A stretch of 61,679 nt of DNA from Clostridium sp. AM22-11AC (GTDB lineage: Bacteria > Bacillota > Clostridia > Lachnospirales > Lachnospiraceae). The notes under the pieces are model-generated. The model did not search any database. It saw only the letters and a program-made list of their open reading frames with translations, and was not told where the DNA came from. Positions 15,642-25,339 of the stretch are shown here, piece by piece. Location of the stretch: NCBI RefSeq assembly GCF_003473545.1, contig NZ_QUCM01000021.1, forward strand, positions 1 through 61,679, read 5' to 3'. Position 1 is the stretch's first letter, and each line of letters opens with the position of its first letter. The translations under genes and the position numbers were made by a program.

Positions 15642-17561
15642 ATGGCAAAGGAACAATACAATGCAGACAGTATAACCGTCCTGGAAGGACTGGAGGCAGT
15701 ACGGAAAAGGCCGGGTATGTATATTGGAGGAGTTGGGTCTAAGGGGCTGAACCACCTGATCTATGAGATCGTGGACAATGCAGTGGACGAGCATCTGGCT
15801 GGTTTCTGTACCCAGATCACCGTCCGCCTGGAAAAAGACGGCTCCTGTACCGTTCGGGATAACGGACGTGGTATTCCGGTGGAAATGCATAAAAAAGGAG
15901 TGTCTGCAGCCAGAGTGGTACTTTCCACCCTTCATGCAGGCGGAAAATTTGACAATAACGCATATAAGACCAGCGGCGGTCTTCACGGTGTAGGTTCTTC
16001 TGTTGTAAATGCTCTTTCTGAGCATATGACTGTAAAGATTTACAGGGACGGCTGTATCTACCAGGATACTTATCATCAGGGACATCCTACTACAGAGCTG
16101 GAAAATGGTCTCCTTCCAGTTATAGGAAAAAGCCGTGAGACAGGAACCGAGATCAACTTCCTTCCAGATGGGGAGATCTTTGAAAAGACCCGTTTTAAGG
16201 CAGACTGGTTAAAGAGCCGTTTACATGAAACTGCTTATTTAAACCCAAACCTGATGATCCACTATGAAAACCGCAGAAGTGGGGAAGAAGAGAAGGTAAC
16301 TTACCACGAACCGGAAGGCATTATCGCCTATGTAAAAGAATTAAATGCAGGAAAAACACCGATCCATGACCCCATCTATTTTAAGGGTGTAGTAGACAAG
16401 ATCGAGGTAGAAGCCTGCGTTCAGTTCGTAGATACCTTTGAGGAAAATATCCTTGGCTTCTGCAACAACATTTTCACCCAGGAGGGCGGCACCCATTTAG
16501 CTGGATTTAAGACCAAATTTACAGCTCTGATCAACTCTTATGCCAGAGAGCTTGGCATTTTAAAGGACAAAGACTCCAACTTTACAGGTGCCGATACCAG
16601 AAACGGTATGACAGCCGTGATCGCTGTAAAGCACCCGGATCCTATTTTTGAAGGACAGACCAAGACAAAGCTTGCCAGCGCAGATGCTACCAAGGCTGTA
16701 TTTACTGTAACCGGTGACCAGCTGCAGCTTTACTTTGACCGAAATGTAGAAGTGTTAAAAGGCGTGATTGGCTGTGCAGAAAAATCTGCAAAGATCCGCA
16801 GGGCCGAAGAAAAAGCAAAGACCAACATGCTCACCAAGTCCAAGTTTTCCTTTGACAGCAACGGAAAACTGGCAAACTGCGAAAGCCGTGACGCTTCTAA
16901 GTGTGAGATCTTCATCGTAGAGGGAGACTCCGCGGGCGGTTCCGCAAAAACAGCCAGAAACCGTCAGTACCAGGCCATCCTTCCCATCCGTGGAAAGATC
17001 TTAAACGTAGAAAAAGCATCTATGGATAAGGTTCTGGCCAATGCAGAGATCAAGACCATGATCAATTCTTTCGGTTGTGGCTTTTCCGAAGGCTACGGAA
17101 ACGATTTTGACATCACAAAACTGCGCTATGACAAGATCATCCTTATGACCGATGCGGACGTAGACGGAAGCCATATTGATACCTTATTATTGACTTTCCT
17201 TTACCGTTTCATGCCGGAGCTGATCTACGACGGACATGTATACATTGCCATGCCGCCGTTATTTAAAGTGATCCCGAAAAAGGGAGAAGAACAGTATCTC
17301 TATGATGAAAAAGATCTGGAACGCTACCGCAGAAACCACACCGGTGATTTTACCTTACAGCGCTACAAAGGTCTTGGTGAAATGGATGCAGAGCAGCTTT
17401 GGGAGACTACACTGGACCCGGAGCGGCGTGTATTAAAACGGGTAGAGATCGAAGATGCTAGAATGGCGTCAGAAGTAACAGAAATGCTTATGGGCAGTGA
17501 GGTAGGACCCCGCCGCCAGTTTATTTATGAACATGCAGACGAAGCAGAGATCGACGCATAA
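15642..17561 (+). CDS. parE: DNA topoisomerase IV subunit B (GyrB/ParE family)
   Basis: 639 aa from ATG 15642 after TGGAGGGAAAA; an upstream in-frame TTG adds four unlike residues. The GHKL ATPase domain has IVDNAVDE, RDNGRGIPV and GGLHGVGSSVVNALS. The TOPRIM domain has IFIVEGDSAGG and ILMTDADVDGSHI; a GyrB/ParE tail ends PRRQFIYEHA. It acts with the next gene as the ATP-driven A2B2 enzyme that passes DNA through a double-strand break. GyrB and ParE are hard to tell apart; the partner lacks a GyrA box, which favours topoisomerase IV. Confidence 0.88.
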   Translation: MAKEQYNADSITVLEGLEAVRKRPGMYIGGVGSKGLNHLIYEIVDNAVDEHLAGFCTQITVRLEKDGSCTVRDNGRGIPVEMHKKGVSAARVVLSTLHAGGKFDNNAYKTSGGLHGVGSSVVNALSEHMTVKIYRDGCIYQDTYHQGHPTTELENGLLPVIGKSRETGTEINFLPDGEIFEKTRFKADWLKSRLHETAYLNPNLMIHYENRRSGEEEKVTYHEPEGIIAYVKELNAGKTPIHDPIYFKGVVDKIEVEACVQFVDTFEENILGFCNNIFTQEGGTHLAGFKTKFTALINSYARELGILKDKDSNFTGADTRNGMTAVIAVKHPDPIFEGQTKTKLASADATKAVFTVTGDQLQLYFDRNVEVLKGVIGCAEKSAKIRRAEEKAKTNMLTKSKFSFDSNGKLANCESRDASKCEIFIVEGDSAGGSAKTARNRQYQAILPIRGKILNVEKASMDKVLANAEIKTMINSFGCGFSEGYGNDFDITKLRYDKIILMTDADVDGSHIDTLLLTFLYRFMPELIYDGHVYIAMPPLFKVIPKKGEEQYLYDEKDLERYRRNHTGDFTLQRYKGLGEMDAEQLWETTLDPERRVLKRVEIEDARMASEVTEMLMGSEVGPRRQFIYEHADEAEIDA

Positions 17562-17579
17562 CAGAGAGGACAGACAGAT

Positions 17580-19817
17580 ATGGCGGAGAAGATATTAAGA
17601 ACCGAATACAGCGAGGAAATGCAGAAAAGCTACATGAATTATTCCATGAGCGTTATCACTGCAAGAGCGATCCCGGATGCAAGAGACGGGTTAAAGCCAG
17701 TTCAGCGCCGTGTTCTCTATGACATGAGCCAGCTTCATCTGGACCATGATAAACCACACAGAAAATCAGCCCGTATCGTAGGCGATACCATGGGTAAATA
17801 CCATCCACACGGCGACAGCTCCATTTATGATACCTTAGTTGTCATGAGCCAGGAATTCAAAAAAGGAATGGCATTGGTAGACGGCCACGGAAACTTCGGC
17901 TCCATTGAAGGGGACGGGGCTGCGGCTATGCGATATACAGAGGCAAGACTGGAGAAATTTGCCCAGGAAGTTTATTTAAAAGACCTGGACAAGACCGTTA
18001 ATTTCGTACCAAACTACGATGAAACAGAAAAAGAGCCGGAAGTCCTTCCTGTACGTGTGCCAAACCTTTTAGTAAACGGCGCAGAGGGAATTGCCGTTGG
18101 TATGAGTACCAGCATTCCTACCCACAATTTAGGGGAAGTAGTGGATGTAGTCCAGGCATATATTGATGATCCGGCAGCTCCTACAGAAGAACTGATGGAA
18201 TATCTGCCGGGACCTGACTTCCCAACCGGAGGCATTATTGCAAATAAAAGCGAGCTGCCACAGATCTATGAAACAGGTGTTGGCAAGATCAAATTAAGAG
18301 GCCGTTTTGAGGTAGAACTGGGCAAGCGGAAAGTTGATAAGGACAAACTGATCATCACAGAGATTCCTTATACCATGATCGGTGCAGGTATTAATAAATT
18401 CCTGGTAGATGTGGCAGATCTGGTAGAGTCCAAGAAGCTGACCGATGTAGTGGACATTTCCAACCAGTCCAATAAGGACGGTATCCGCATTGTGTTAGAA
18501 CTTCGCAAGGACGCAGATATTGACCGTATTAAAAATATTCTTTATAAGAAGACCAAGTTAGAAGATACTTTTGGTGTCAACATGCTTGCCATTGCAGACG
18601 GCAGGCCGGAAACATTAAACTTAAAAGGCATCCTGCGTAATTTCATGGAATTCCAGTATCAGAATACCGAGCGCAAATACAATGTGCTTCTGGAAAAAGA
18701 ACTGGATAAGAAAGAAATCCAGGAAGGTCTGATCGCAGCCTGTGACTGTATTGACCTGATCATTGCCATTTTACGTGGTTCTAAGAATTTAAAAGATGCC
18801 AAGGCATGTCTGGTAAACGGCGACATTTCCAATATTCATTTTAAAGTAGCCGGTTTTGAAGAAGATGCAAAGAAGCTTCATTTTACAGGGCGTCAGGCAT
18901 CTGCGATCCTGGAAATGCGTCTGTATAAGCTGATCGGATTGGAAATATTAGCCCTTGAAAAAGAACACAGAGAGACTTTAAAGAAGATCGCCGAATACAA
19001 GAAGATCCTTGGCAGCAGAGCGGTTATGAACCAGGTGATCAAAGATGATCTGGCTGCCATCAAAGCAGAATTTGCTATTCCAAGACGGACCCGTATTGAA
19101 GACGGGGCAGAGGCTGTTTATGTGGAAAATGAAATTTCCGTTCAGGAAGTTGTTTTCGTTATGGACCGCTTCGGCTATTGCAAGCTTCTTGATAAATCTA
19201 CCTACGAACGCAACCAGGAGACCGTAGATACAGAACAGGTTCATGTGCTCCGCTGCTTAAATACAGATAAGATCTGTCTGTTCACCTCTGCCGGTGTCCT
19301 TCACCAGATCAAGGCTTTGGATATTCCATCCGGCAAGCTGCGTGACAAAGGCGTTCCTATTGAGAACTTAAGTAAATACGATGGCAGAAATGAGACCATC
19401 TGCCTTCTCACTACAGCCCGTGAACTGAAAGGCCGCATCCTTTTATTTGCAACCCGTCTTGCCATGGTAAAACAGGTGCCTGGAGAAGAATTTGAGACCA
19501 ACAACCGTATGGTAGCAGCTACCAAGCTTCAGGAAGAGGACAGTGTGGTTTCTGTAACAATGATAAACGGGGAAACAGATGTAGTGCTTCAGACTACAAA
19601 TGGAACGTTCCTGCGGTTCCCGTTAGAGGAGATCTCTGTTCTTAAGAAAGCCTCCAGAGGTGTCCGTGGTATCCGCTTAGCAAAGAATGAAGAACTGGAA
19701 ACAGTATATCTCATCGGTGAAAATCCGATCATCGACTATAAAGGCAAAGAAGTTCATTTAAACAGGTTGAAACTGGCAAAAAGAGATGGAAAAGGCAGTA
19801 AAGTCCGTTTGAACTAA
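17580..19817 (+). CDS. parC: DNA topoisomerase IV subunit A (GyrA/ParC family)
   Basis: 745 aa, shorter than most GyrA. The winged-helix part has [17 protein letters not shown] and [11 protein letters not shown]; the DNA-cleaving tyrosine is Tyr119 in AMRYTEARL. The quinolone-determining residues appear wild type (Ser80, Asp84). The C-terminal beta-pinwheel (about 500-745) has repeats such as [17 protein letters not shown], but no QRRGGKG-type GyrA box, so this is more likely ParC than gyrase. ATG follows AGAGAGGACAGACAGAT, 18 bases after parE; the two are co-transcribed. Confidence 0.88.
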   Translation: MAEKILRTEYSEEMQKSYMNYSMSVITARAIPDARDGLKPVQRRVLYDMSQLHLDHDKPHRKSARIVGDTMGKYHPHGDSSIYDTLVVMSQEFKKGMALVDGHGNFGSIEGDGAAAMRYTEARLEKFAQEVYLKDLDKTVNFVPNYDETEKEPEVLPVRVPNLLVNGAEGIAVGMSTSIPTHNLGEVVDVVQAYIDDPAAPTEELMEYLPGPDFPTGGIIANKSELPQIYETGVGKIKLRGRFEVELGKRKVDKDKLIITEIPYTMIGAGINKFLVDVADLVESKKLTDVVDISNQSNKDGIRIVLELRKDADIDRIKNILYKKTKLEDTFGVNMLAIADGRPETLNLKGILRNFMEFQYQNTERKYNVLLEKELDKKEIQEGLIAACDCIDLIIAILRGSKNLKDAKACLVNGDISNIHFKVAGFEEDAKKLHFTGRQASAILEMRLYKLIGLEILALEKEHRETLKKIAEYKKILGSRAVMNQVIKDDLAAIKAEFAIPRRTRIEDGAEAVYVENEISVQEVVFVMDRFGYCKLLDKSTYERNQETVDTEQVHVLRCLNTDKICLFTSAGVLHQIKALDIPSGKLRDKGVPIENLSKYDGRNETICLLTTARELKGRILLFATRLAMVKQVPGEEFETNNRMVAATKLQEEDSVVSVTMINGETDVVLQTTNGTFLRFPLEEISVLKKASRGVRGIRLAKNEELETVYLIGENPIIDYKGKEVHLNRLKLAKRDGKGSKVRLN

Positions 19818-19888
19818 ACTTCTGACAAACAAAAATAAAGCCATGTCCGCGATATAAATACAAATGTGCGCAAAAGACGAATTTTTAG

Positions 19889-19917
19889 TTGCATTTTTCC
19901 CGACTTTGTTATAGTAT
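19889..19917 (+). promoter_or_regulatory. Promoter of asd
   Basis: TTGCAT, 17 bases, TAGTAT. It opens a leader of about 70 bases. Confidence 0.5.
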
Positions 19918-19928
19918 AAGGAAAGACT

Positions 19929-19966
19929 CCCCGATACGGGGCAAAAACGAAAGCAGCGGCTGCCCC
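19929..19966 (+). promoter_or_regulatory. asd leader with competing hairpins
   Basis: CCCCG/CGGGG (19929-19941) can pair, but the same GGGG plus CA (19938-19943) can instead pair with TGCCCC (19961-19966), with an inner GCAGC/GCTGC stem. The two are mutually exclusive. No known riboswitch consensus is recognised. Confidence 0.4.
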
Positions 19967-19996
19967 AAAGCCCTGCGGAAGATGAGGAGAGGAACT

Positions 19997-21082
19997 ATGG
20001 AAAAGAAATTAAGAGTTGGTATCTTAGGTGCAACAGGTATGGTAGGACAGAGATTTATCTCTCTGCTGGAAAATCACCCATGGTATGAGGTAGTTACAGT
20101 AGCTGCCAGCCCAAGATCAGCAGGAAAGACCTACGAAGAAGCAGTAGGTGACCGCTGGAAAATGACCACTCCTATGCCGGAAGCTGTAAAGAAGCTGGTT
20201 GTTATGAACGTAAACGAAGTAGAGAAAGTAGCTGCCAGTGTAGACTTCGTATTCAGTGCAGTGGATATGACCAAGGATGAGATCCGTGCCATTGAAGAGG
20301 AATACGCAAAGACAGAAACACCGGTTGTTTCCAACAACAGCGCGCATCGTTGGACTCCAGACGTTCCTATGGTCGTTCCGGAGGTAAACCCAGAACATTT
20401 TGATGTGATCGAATTCCAGAAAAAGCGTCTGGGAACTACCAGAGGCTTCATCGCAGTAAAGCCAAACTGCTCCATTCAGAGCTACGCACCTGTTTTAACT
20501 GCATGGATGGAATATGAGCCATATGAAGTAGTTGCAACTACCTACCAGGCAATCTCCGGTGCAGGAAAGACCTTTAAGGACTGGCCTGAAATGGAAGGAA
20601 ACATCATCCCATACATCGGCGGAGAAGAAGAAAAGAGCGAGCAGGAGCCACTGCGTATCTGGGGCCACATTGAAAACGGTGTGATCGTAAAGGCAGAAAG
20701 CCCTGTGATCACCTGCCAGTGCATCCGTGTTCCTGTATTAAACGGACATACAGCAGCTGTATTTGTTAAGTTTAAAAAGAAACCAACCAAGGAACAGCTG
20801 ATCGAGAAGTTAGTAAACTTCAAGGGCATTCCTCAGGAACTGGAACTTCCAAGTGCTCCAAAGCAGTTCATCCAGTATCTGGAAGAAGACAACCGTCCAC
20901 AGGTAAGCCTGGATGTAGATTTTGAACATGGTATGGGCATCTCTGTAGGCCGTTTAAGAGAAGATACCGTATATGACTACAAATTTGTAGGACTTTCCCA
21001 CAACACCGTAAGAGGTGCAGCAGGCGGTGCAGTTCTGTGTGCAGAACTTCTTACAGCTAAGGGATATATCGCAGCTAAATAA
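19997..21082 (+). CDS. asd: Aspartate-semialdehyde dehydrogenase
   Basis: 361 aa from ATG 19997 behind GAGGAGAGGAACT. An N-terminal NADP-binding GILGATGMVGQRF motif (8-20) and the active-site cysteine Cys158 in VKPNCSIQS are seen, with a later substrate-binding HTAAVFV region. It reduces aspartyl-4-phosphate to aspartate semialdehyde, the branch point for lysine/diaminopimelate, threonine and methionine. This is the longer archaeal/fungal-like Asd type common in Clostridia. Codon choice suggests high expression. Stands alone with its own promoter. Confidence 0.93.
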   Translation: MEKKLRVGILGATGMVGQRFISLLENHPWYEVVTVAASPRSAGKTYEEAVGDRWKMTTPMPEAVKKLVVMNVNEVEKVAASVDFVFSAVDMTKDEIRAIEEEYAKTETPVVSNNSAHRWTPDVPMVVPEVNPEHFDVIEFQKKRLGTTRGFIAVKPNCSIQSYAPVLTAWMEYEPYEVVATTYQAISGAGKTFKDWPEMEGNIIPYIGGEEEKSEQEPLRIWGHIENGVIVKAESPVITCQCIRVPVLNGHTAAVFVKFKKKPTKEQLIEKLVNFKGIPQELELPSAPKQFIQYLEEDNRPQVSLDVDFEHGMGISVGRLREDTVYDYKFVGLSHNTVRGAAGGAVLCAELLTAKGYIAAK

Positions 21083-21102
21083 TAAGTATAAGAAGTATGT
21101 TT

Positions 21103-21131
21103 TGTCCTCCTGGTATTTTGCCGGGGGGACA
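21103..21131 (+). terminator. Stem-loop after asd
   Basis: TGTCCTCCTGG pairs with CCGGGGGGACA (11 bp, two wobbles). No T-run follows, so termination may be partial. Confidence 0.5.
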
Positions 21132-21169
21132 TTGGATTAGTTACAGATTAATTATAAGGAGGTTTTCTT

Positions 21170-22228
21170 ATGGCTATTCAGAAAAAAGAATTTGGTGTTA
21201 TGCCTTCCGGGGAAAAGGTATACGAGTACACACTGACCAACAAAAGCGGTGTCAGCGCGTCGTTTATTGAACTTGGGGCAACCTGGACCAAAATGCTGGT
21301 TCCGGACCGTGATGGCAACATGGCAGATGTGATCTTAGGCTATGACGATCTTGCAAGCTATCAGGCAAATACACCTCATTTTGGCGCCCCCATCGGCAGA
21401 AATGCAAACCGTATTGGAAACGCAGTGATCACCATTGACGGAAAAGATTATAAATTAGAGGCAAACAATGGTCCTAACAACCTGCACAGTGGTCCGGATC
21501 TGTATCACAGCCGTTTATGGGAAAGCTGGGCATATGAGACAGCAGAAGGCAGCCGCCTGGACTTCTTCTTAAACAGCCCGGACGGAGATCAGGGATACCC
21601 TGGAAATGCAAAGATCCGCATCAGCTATACCTTAACAGAGGACAGCTGCTTAAAAATCGATTACAACATGGTTGCAGATGCAGACACAGTAGCTAACTTT
21701 ACCAACCATTGCTATTTCAACCTGGCCGGACATAACAGCGGTCCTGTAATGGATCAGCAGGTATGGCTTGCAGCTGATACATACACACCTGCAGACGCGG
21801 TTTCCATCCCAACAGGAGAGATCCTTCCGGTAGCAGGAACTCCTATGGATTTTACAAAGATGAAACCGATCGGACAGGACATTGAAGTTGATTTTGAGGC
21901 TTTGATCCTTGGACATGGATACGATCACAACTGGGTATTAAACCATGAAGCAGGCGTTCTTGGCATTGCAGGTAAGGCAAAAGATCCAGCAAGCGGCCGT
22001 GTGATGGAAGCATACACAGATCTTCCTGGAATGCAGTTTTATACTGCAAACTTCTTAAAAGATGAGCGCCCTGGAAAAGGCGGTGCCCACTATGACAGAC
22101 GCCATGCGTTCTGCTTTGAGACACAGTACTATCCAGATGCCTGCCATAAGCCAAACTTCCCGTCACCGATCTTAAAAGCAGGAGATACTTATAAGACAAC
22201 TACCATTTATAAGTTCTACGCAGAATAG
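21170..22228 (+). CDS. galM: Aldose 1-epimerase (galactose mutarotase)
   Basis: 352 aa beginning behind a strong TAAGGAGG site. Family motifs: GAPIGRNANRIGNA, NNGPNNLHSG, the catalytic His in NFTNHCYFNLAGH, a GHGYDHNWVL segment and the catalytic Glu in FCFETQYYPDA. It interconverts alpha and beta anomers of galactose/glucose in the cytosol. No Leloir genes lie beside it, so it appears as a single housekeeping gene between asd and topB. Confidence 0.93.
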   Translation: MAIQKKEFGVMPSGEKVYEYTLTNKSGVSASFIELGATWTKMLVPDRDGNMADVILGYDDLASYQANTPHFGAPIGRNANRIGNAVITIDGKDYKLEANNGPNNLHSGPDLYHSRLWESWAYETAEGSRLDFFLNSPDGDQGYPGNAKIRISYTLTEDSCLKIDYNMVADADTVANFTNHCYFNLAGHNSGPVMDQQVWLAADTYTPADAVSIPTGEILPVAGTPMDFTKMKPIGQDIEVDFEALILGHGYDHNWVLNHEAGVLGIAGKAKDPASGRVMEAYTDLPGMQFYTANFLKDERPGKGGAHYDRRHAFCFETQYYPDACHKPNFPSPILKAGDTYKTTTIYKFYAE

Positions 22229-22278
22229 GGTCAGACGGATACTGCCGGCAGGCAGATCTTCAAAAATATACAGTACAA

Positions 22279-22322
22279 AAAGGACAGTCTATTGCTGGAA
22301 AATGGCTTTGGACTGTCCTTTA
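22279..22322 (+). terminator. Terminator after galM
   Basis: AAAGGACAGTC pairs with GACTGTCCTTT, 11 bp perfect, with a 21-base loop and a short T end. Confidence 0.65.
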
Positions 22323-22329
22323 TAACTTC

Positions 22330-22358
22330 TTGCAAGAGCCCTGAAAAAATGGTATACT
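22330..22358 (+). promoter_or_regulatory. Promoter of topB
   Basis: TTGCAA, 17 bases, TATACT, about 27 bases before the start region. Confidence 0.75.
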
Positions 22359-22391
22359 TATAAAATATGTCTTTAAATAATGAGGAATCAA

Positions 22392-24464
22392 ATGTCAAAA
22401 TCATTATACATTGCGGAAAAGCCCAGTGTAGCCCAGCAGTTTGCAGATGCATTGAAAATACGGGGACGTCGCGGAGACGGCTATATCGAGTCAGATGAGG
22501 CGATCGTCACCTGGTGCGTGGGACATCTGGTGACCATGAGTTACCCGGAAGCCTACGATATGAAATACAAGCGCTGGAGTCTGAATACACTTCCTTTTCT
22601 GCCAAAAGAATTCAAATATGAAGTAATACCAAGTGTGGAAAAGCAGTTTTCCATTGTAAAAGGACTTCTTACAAGGCCGGATGTAGATACTATTTATGTC
22701 TGCACCGACTCCGGACGGGAAGGAGAGTATATTTACCGTCTGGTAGCCCAGATGGCTGGTGTAAAGGACAAGCACCAGAAGCGTGTGTGGATCGACTCCC
22801 AGACCGAAGAGGAGATCCTTCGCGGGATCCGGGAAGCAAAAGATGAGTCTGAATATGACAACCTTTCTGCCTCTGCTTACTTAAGAGCCAAAGAAGATTA
22901 CCTTATGGGTATCAATTTTTCCAGAGTACTGACCCTGCGCTACGGGCCGTCTATGTCTCAGTATCTGGGAACAAAATTTACAGTCCTTTCCGTAGGCCGT
23001 GTTATGACCTGTGTCCTGGGAATGGTAGTCCGCAGGGAGCGGGAAATACGAAACTTTGTAAAAACCCCGTTCTACCGTGTTCTTGGAAGCTTTCAGGCAA
23101 CTGCAAAAGACGGTACACCTGTGCTGTTAGACGCAGAGTGGAAGGCGGTAGAAGGCTCTAAATATTTTGGAACGCCCTATCTTTATAAAGAAAATGGTTT
23201 TAAAGAAAGGGAGAAAGCAGAAGAGCTGATCGCCTACTTAAAAGAAGAGCCGCCTTTAGAGGCAAAAGTCCTTTCCAAAGAAAAGAAGAAAGAAACGAAA
23301 AATCCGCCTCTTCTTTATAACCTTGCGGAACTTCAGAATGACTGTTCCAAAATGTTTAAAATAAGCCCGGATGAGACTTTGAAAGTGGTCCAGGAACTGT
23401 ATGAGAAAAAGCTGGTCACATATCCGAGAACTGATGCCAGAGTCCTTTCAACAGCTGTTGCAAAGGAGATCTATAAAAATATTAACGGTCTCATGCGCTA
23501 TGAACCAATGGCAGGTTTTGCAAAAGAAGCAATGAATCTTGGAAGTTTTAAAGGGATCGCAAAGACCCGTTATGTCAATGACAAGCAGATCACAGACCAT
23601 TATGCCATCATTCCTACAGGACAGGGAATGGGAAACTTGCGCGGACTGTCCCCGTTATCTGAAAAGGTCTATCAGGTAGTTTGCCGCCGGTTTTTAAGCA
23701 TCTTTTATCCGGCTGCCATTTACCAGAAATACAGTCTGGTACTGGAACGGAAAAAAGAACAGTTTTTTGCAAGCTTTAAAGTGCTGTCAGAACCTGGTTA
23801 TTTAAAGGTGGCAGATGTGAACCTGGCAAAGAAAAGCAGCATCCAGGAGACCTTTTCTGATGAGAAAGAGGGAAATTCTGCACAAACAGATGAAAAAAAC
23901 GCGGAAATTCCGAAAGTTGACCGAACTCTGCTGTTACAGGTGCTTGCAGATTTGAAAAAAAATGATATACTTACTATAGCGGATCTGAAGGTGAAGGAAG
24001 GAGAGACTTCTCCACCAAAAAGATATACCTCCGGTTCCATGATCCTGGCTATGGAAAATGCCGGCCAGCTGATCGAAGATGAGGAGCTGCGGGCCCAGAT
24101 CAAGGGCAGCGGCATCGGCACCAGTGCCACCAGAGCGGAGATACTGAAAAAACTGGTCAGTATCAAATATCTGAGTTTAAATCAGAAGACCCAGGTGATA
24201 ACCCCGTCTCTGTTGGGAGAGATGGTTTATGAAGTGGTGGACCACTCCATCAGGCAGTTATTAAATCCTGAGCTGACTGCTAGCTGGGAAAAAGGTCTGA
24301 CTTATGTGGCGGAAGGTTCCATTACATCGGATGAATACATGGAAAAACTGGAACGTTTTGTTGCAATGCGCACTGTAAACGTGACCAGATTGAATAACCA
24401 GTATGATATGCGGGGACTTTTTGACGCGGCTGCCGCCTTTTACAAAACAAAAAAGGAGAACTGA
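22392..24464 (+). CDS. topB: DNA topoisomerase III
   Basis: 690 aa from ATG 22392, preceded by ATGAGGAATCAA; the in-frame ATG at 22380 would place the binding site inside the gene. TOPRIM domain at the N-terminus (LYIAEKPSVAQQ; YVCTDSGREGEY at 102-113), type IA strand-passage domain, and the active-site tyrosine Tyr344 in LVTYPRTDAR. It relaxes and decatenates DNA through single-strand breaks. The C-terminus is short, with no zinc-ribbon tail. It lies close to the topoisomerase IV genes but has its own promoter. The next gene follows after 5 bases. Confidence 0.92.
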   Translation: MSKSLYIAEKPSVAQQFADALKIRGRRGDGYIESDEAIVTWCVGHLVTMSYPEAYDMKYKRWSLNTLPFLPKEFKYEVIPSVEKQFSIVKGLLTRPDVDTIYVCTDSGREGEYIYRLVAQMAGVKDKHQKRVWIDSQTEEEILRGIREAKDESEYDNLSASAYLRAKEDYLMGINFSRVLTLRYGPSMSQYLGTKFTVLSVGRVMTCVLGMVVRREREIRNFVKTPFYRVLGSFQATAKDGTPVLLDAEWKAVEGSKYFGTPYLYKENGFKEREKAEELIAYLKEEPPLEAKVLSKEKKKETKNPPLLYNLAELQNDCSKMFKISPDETLKVVQELYEKKLVTYPRTDARVLSTAVAKEIYKNINGLMRYEPMAGFAKEAMNLGSFKGIAKTRYVNDKQITDHYAIIPTGQGMGNLRGLSPLSEKVYQVVCRRFLSIFYPAAIYQKYSLVLERKKEQFFASFKVLSEPGYLKVADVNLAKKSSIQETFSDEKEGNSAQTDEKNAEIPKVDRTLLLQVLADLKKNDILTIADLKVKEGETSPPKRYTSGSMILAMENAGQLIEDEELRAQIKGSGIGTSATRAEILKKLVSIKYLSLNQKTQVITPSLLGEMVYEVVDHSIRQLLNPELTASWEKGLTYVAEGSITSDEYMEKLERFVAMRTVNVTRLNNQYDMRGLFDAAAAFYKTKKEN

Positions 24465-24469
24465 TTACA

Positions 24470-25201
24470 ATGAAACTGAAGGAAATGAAAATTAAAGAGC
24501 TGTTTGATACAAGCCATACAATTGCTGAGAGAATTTTTGATAATCATACTTATGCCTGGGAAGTACTTCCGGAGATCGGTGATTTCATCCGTTCTTTAGG
24601 ACCTCTTCTTCCGGAAAATGAATACCGCAAGATCGGCACTGATATCTGGGTACACAAGAGCGCAAAAGTAGCACCTACCATTATGATGGCTGGTCCTATG
24701 ATCATCTGTGAAGGCGCAAATGTACGTCACAGCGCATTCTTAAGAGGAAATGTTATCATCGGCGCTGGCGCTGTTGTAGGCAACTCCTGTGAATTAAAGA
24801 ATGCTCTGATCTTTGACGAAGCACAGATCCCACACTTTAACTATGTTGGTGACTCCGTACTTGGATATAAGGCTCATATGGGCGCAGGCGCAGTTACTTC
24901 CAATGTAAAGTCTGACAAGTCTTTAGTTGTAGTACACGCAGAAGATAAGGACGTAGCTACCGGATTTAAGAAATTTGGCGCGATCCTTGGTGATGGCGTA
25001 GAAGTAGGCTGCAACAGTGTTCTTAATCCAGGAACTGTTGTAGGTAAGGAAAGCAACATCTACCCATTATCCAGCGTAAGAGGCTGTGTTGCTGCTCACT
25101 CCATCTACAAGAGCCAGGACAATATCGTAGCAAAGGAAAACCGTGAAGAAGCTCCGGCACCAAAGAAGAGAGCAACCAGAAAGCCAAAGGTTGTGAAATA
25201 A
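24470..25201 (+). CDS. Left-handed beta-helix (hexapeptide) protein, UDP-GlcNAc pyrophosphorylase-like
   Basis: 243 aa. Hexapeptide-repeat turns run from about residue 60 to 215: IWVHKSAKVAPTIMMAGP, GPMIICEGANVRHSAF, NVIIGAGAVVGNSCEL, GDGVEVGCNSVLNPGTVVG. This resembles the acetyltransferase half of GlmU-type enzymes, but no nucleotidyltransferase domain is present. The N-terminus (ERIFDNHTYAWEVLPEIGDFI) is shared by similar Clostridial proteins. The last 17 residues are a Lys/Arg/Pro/Ala tail (EAPAPKKRATRKPKVVK), unusual for this fold. Co-transcribed with topB (5-base gap, binding site AAAAAGGAGAAC). Substrate unknown. Confidence 0.8.
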   Translation: MKLKEMKIKELFDTSHTIAERIFDNHTYAWEVLPEIGDFIRSLGPLLPENEYRKIGTDIWVHKSAKVAPTIMMAGPMIICEGANVRHSAFLRGNVIIGAGAVVGNSCELKNALIFDEAQIPHFNYVGDSVLGYKAHMGAGAVTSNVKSDKSLVVVHAEDKDVATGFKKFGAILGDGVEVGCNSVLNPGTVVGKESNIYPLSSVRGCVAAHSIYKSQDNIVAKENREEAPAPKKRATRKPKVVK

Positions 25202-25214
25202 CGTAATGTGCGCA

Positions 25215-25258
25215 GCAAAAAACAAGCGGCTGCGGTAGCAGACATTTGTTTTTTGCAA
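25215..25258 (+). terminator. Terminator after the topB unit
   Basis: GCAAAAAACAA pairs with TTGTTTTTTGC, 11 bp perfect, enclosing a GC-rich 20-base loop. Confidence 0.75.
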
Positions 25259-25269
25259 GCCATTAACGA

Positions 25270-25319
25270 ACGAACCGCCCGCGAAAGCGGGCAGTGGAGC
25301 GCGTAAGCGCGTGGTTCGT
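25270..25319 (+). repeat. Y-shaped dispersed element, copy A
   Basis: Outer stem ACGAACC/GGTTCGT (7 bp) closes two hairpins: GCCCGC-GAAA-GCGGGC and GCGC-GTAA-GCGC, both with GNRA tetraloops. GTGAGT follows the outer stem. The same layout occurs at 40996-41044 and 48529-48572. Confidence 0.75.
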
Positions 25320-25339
25320 GAGTGAAGAATATATAATAA

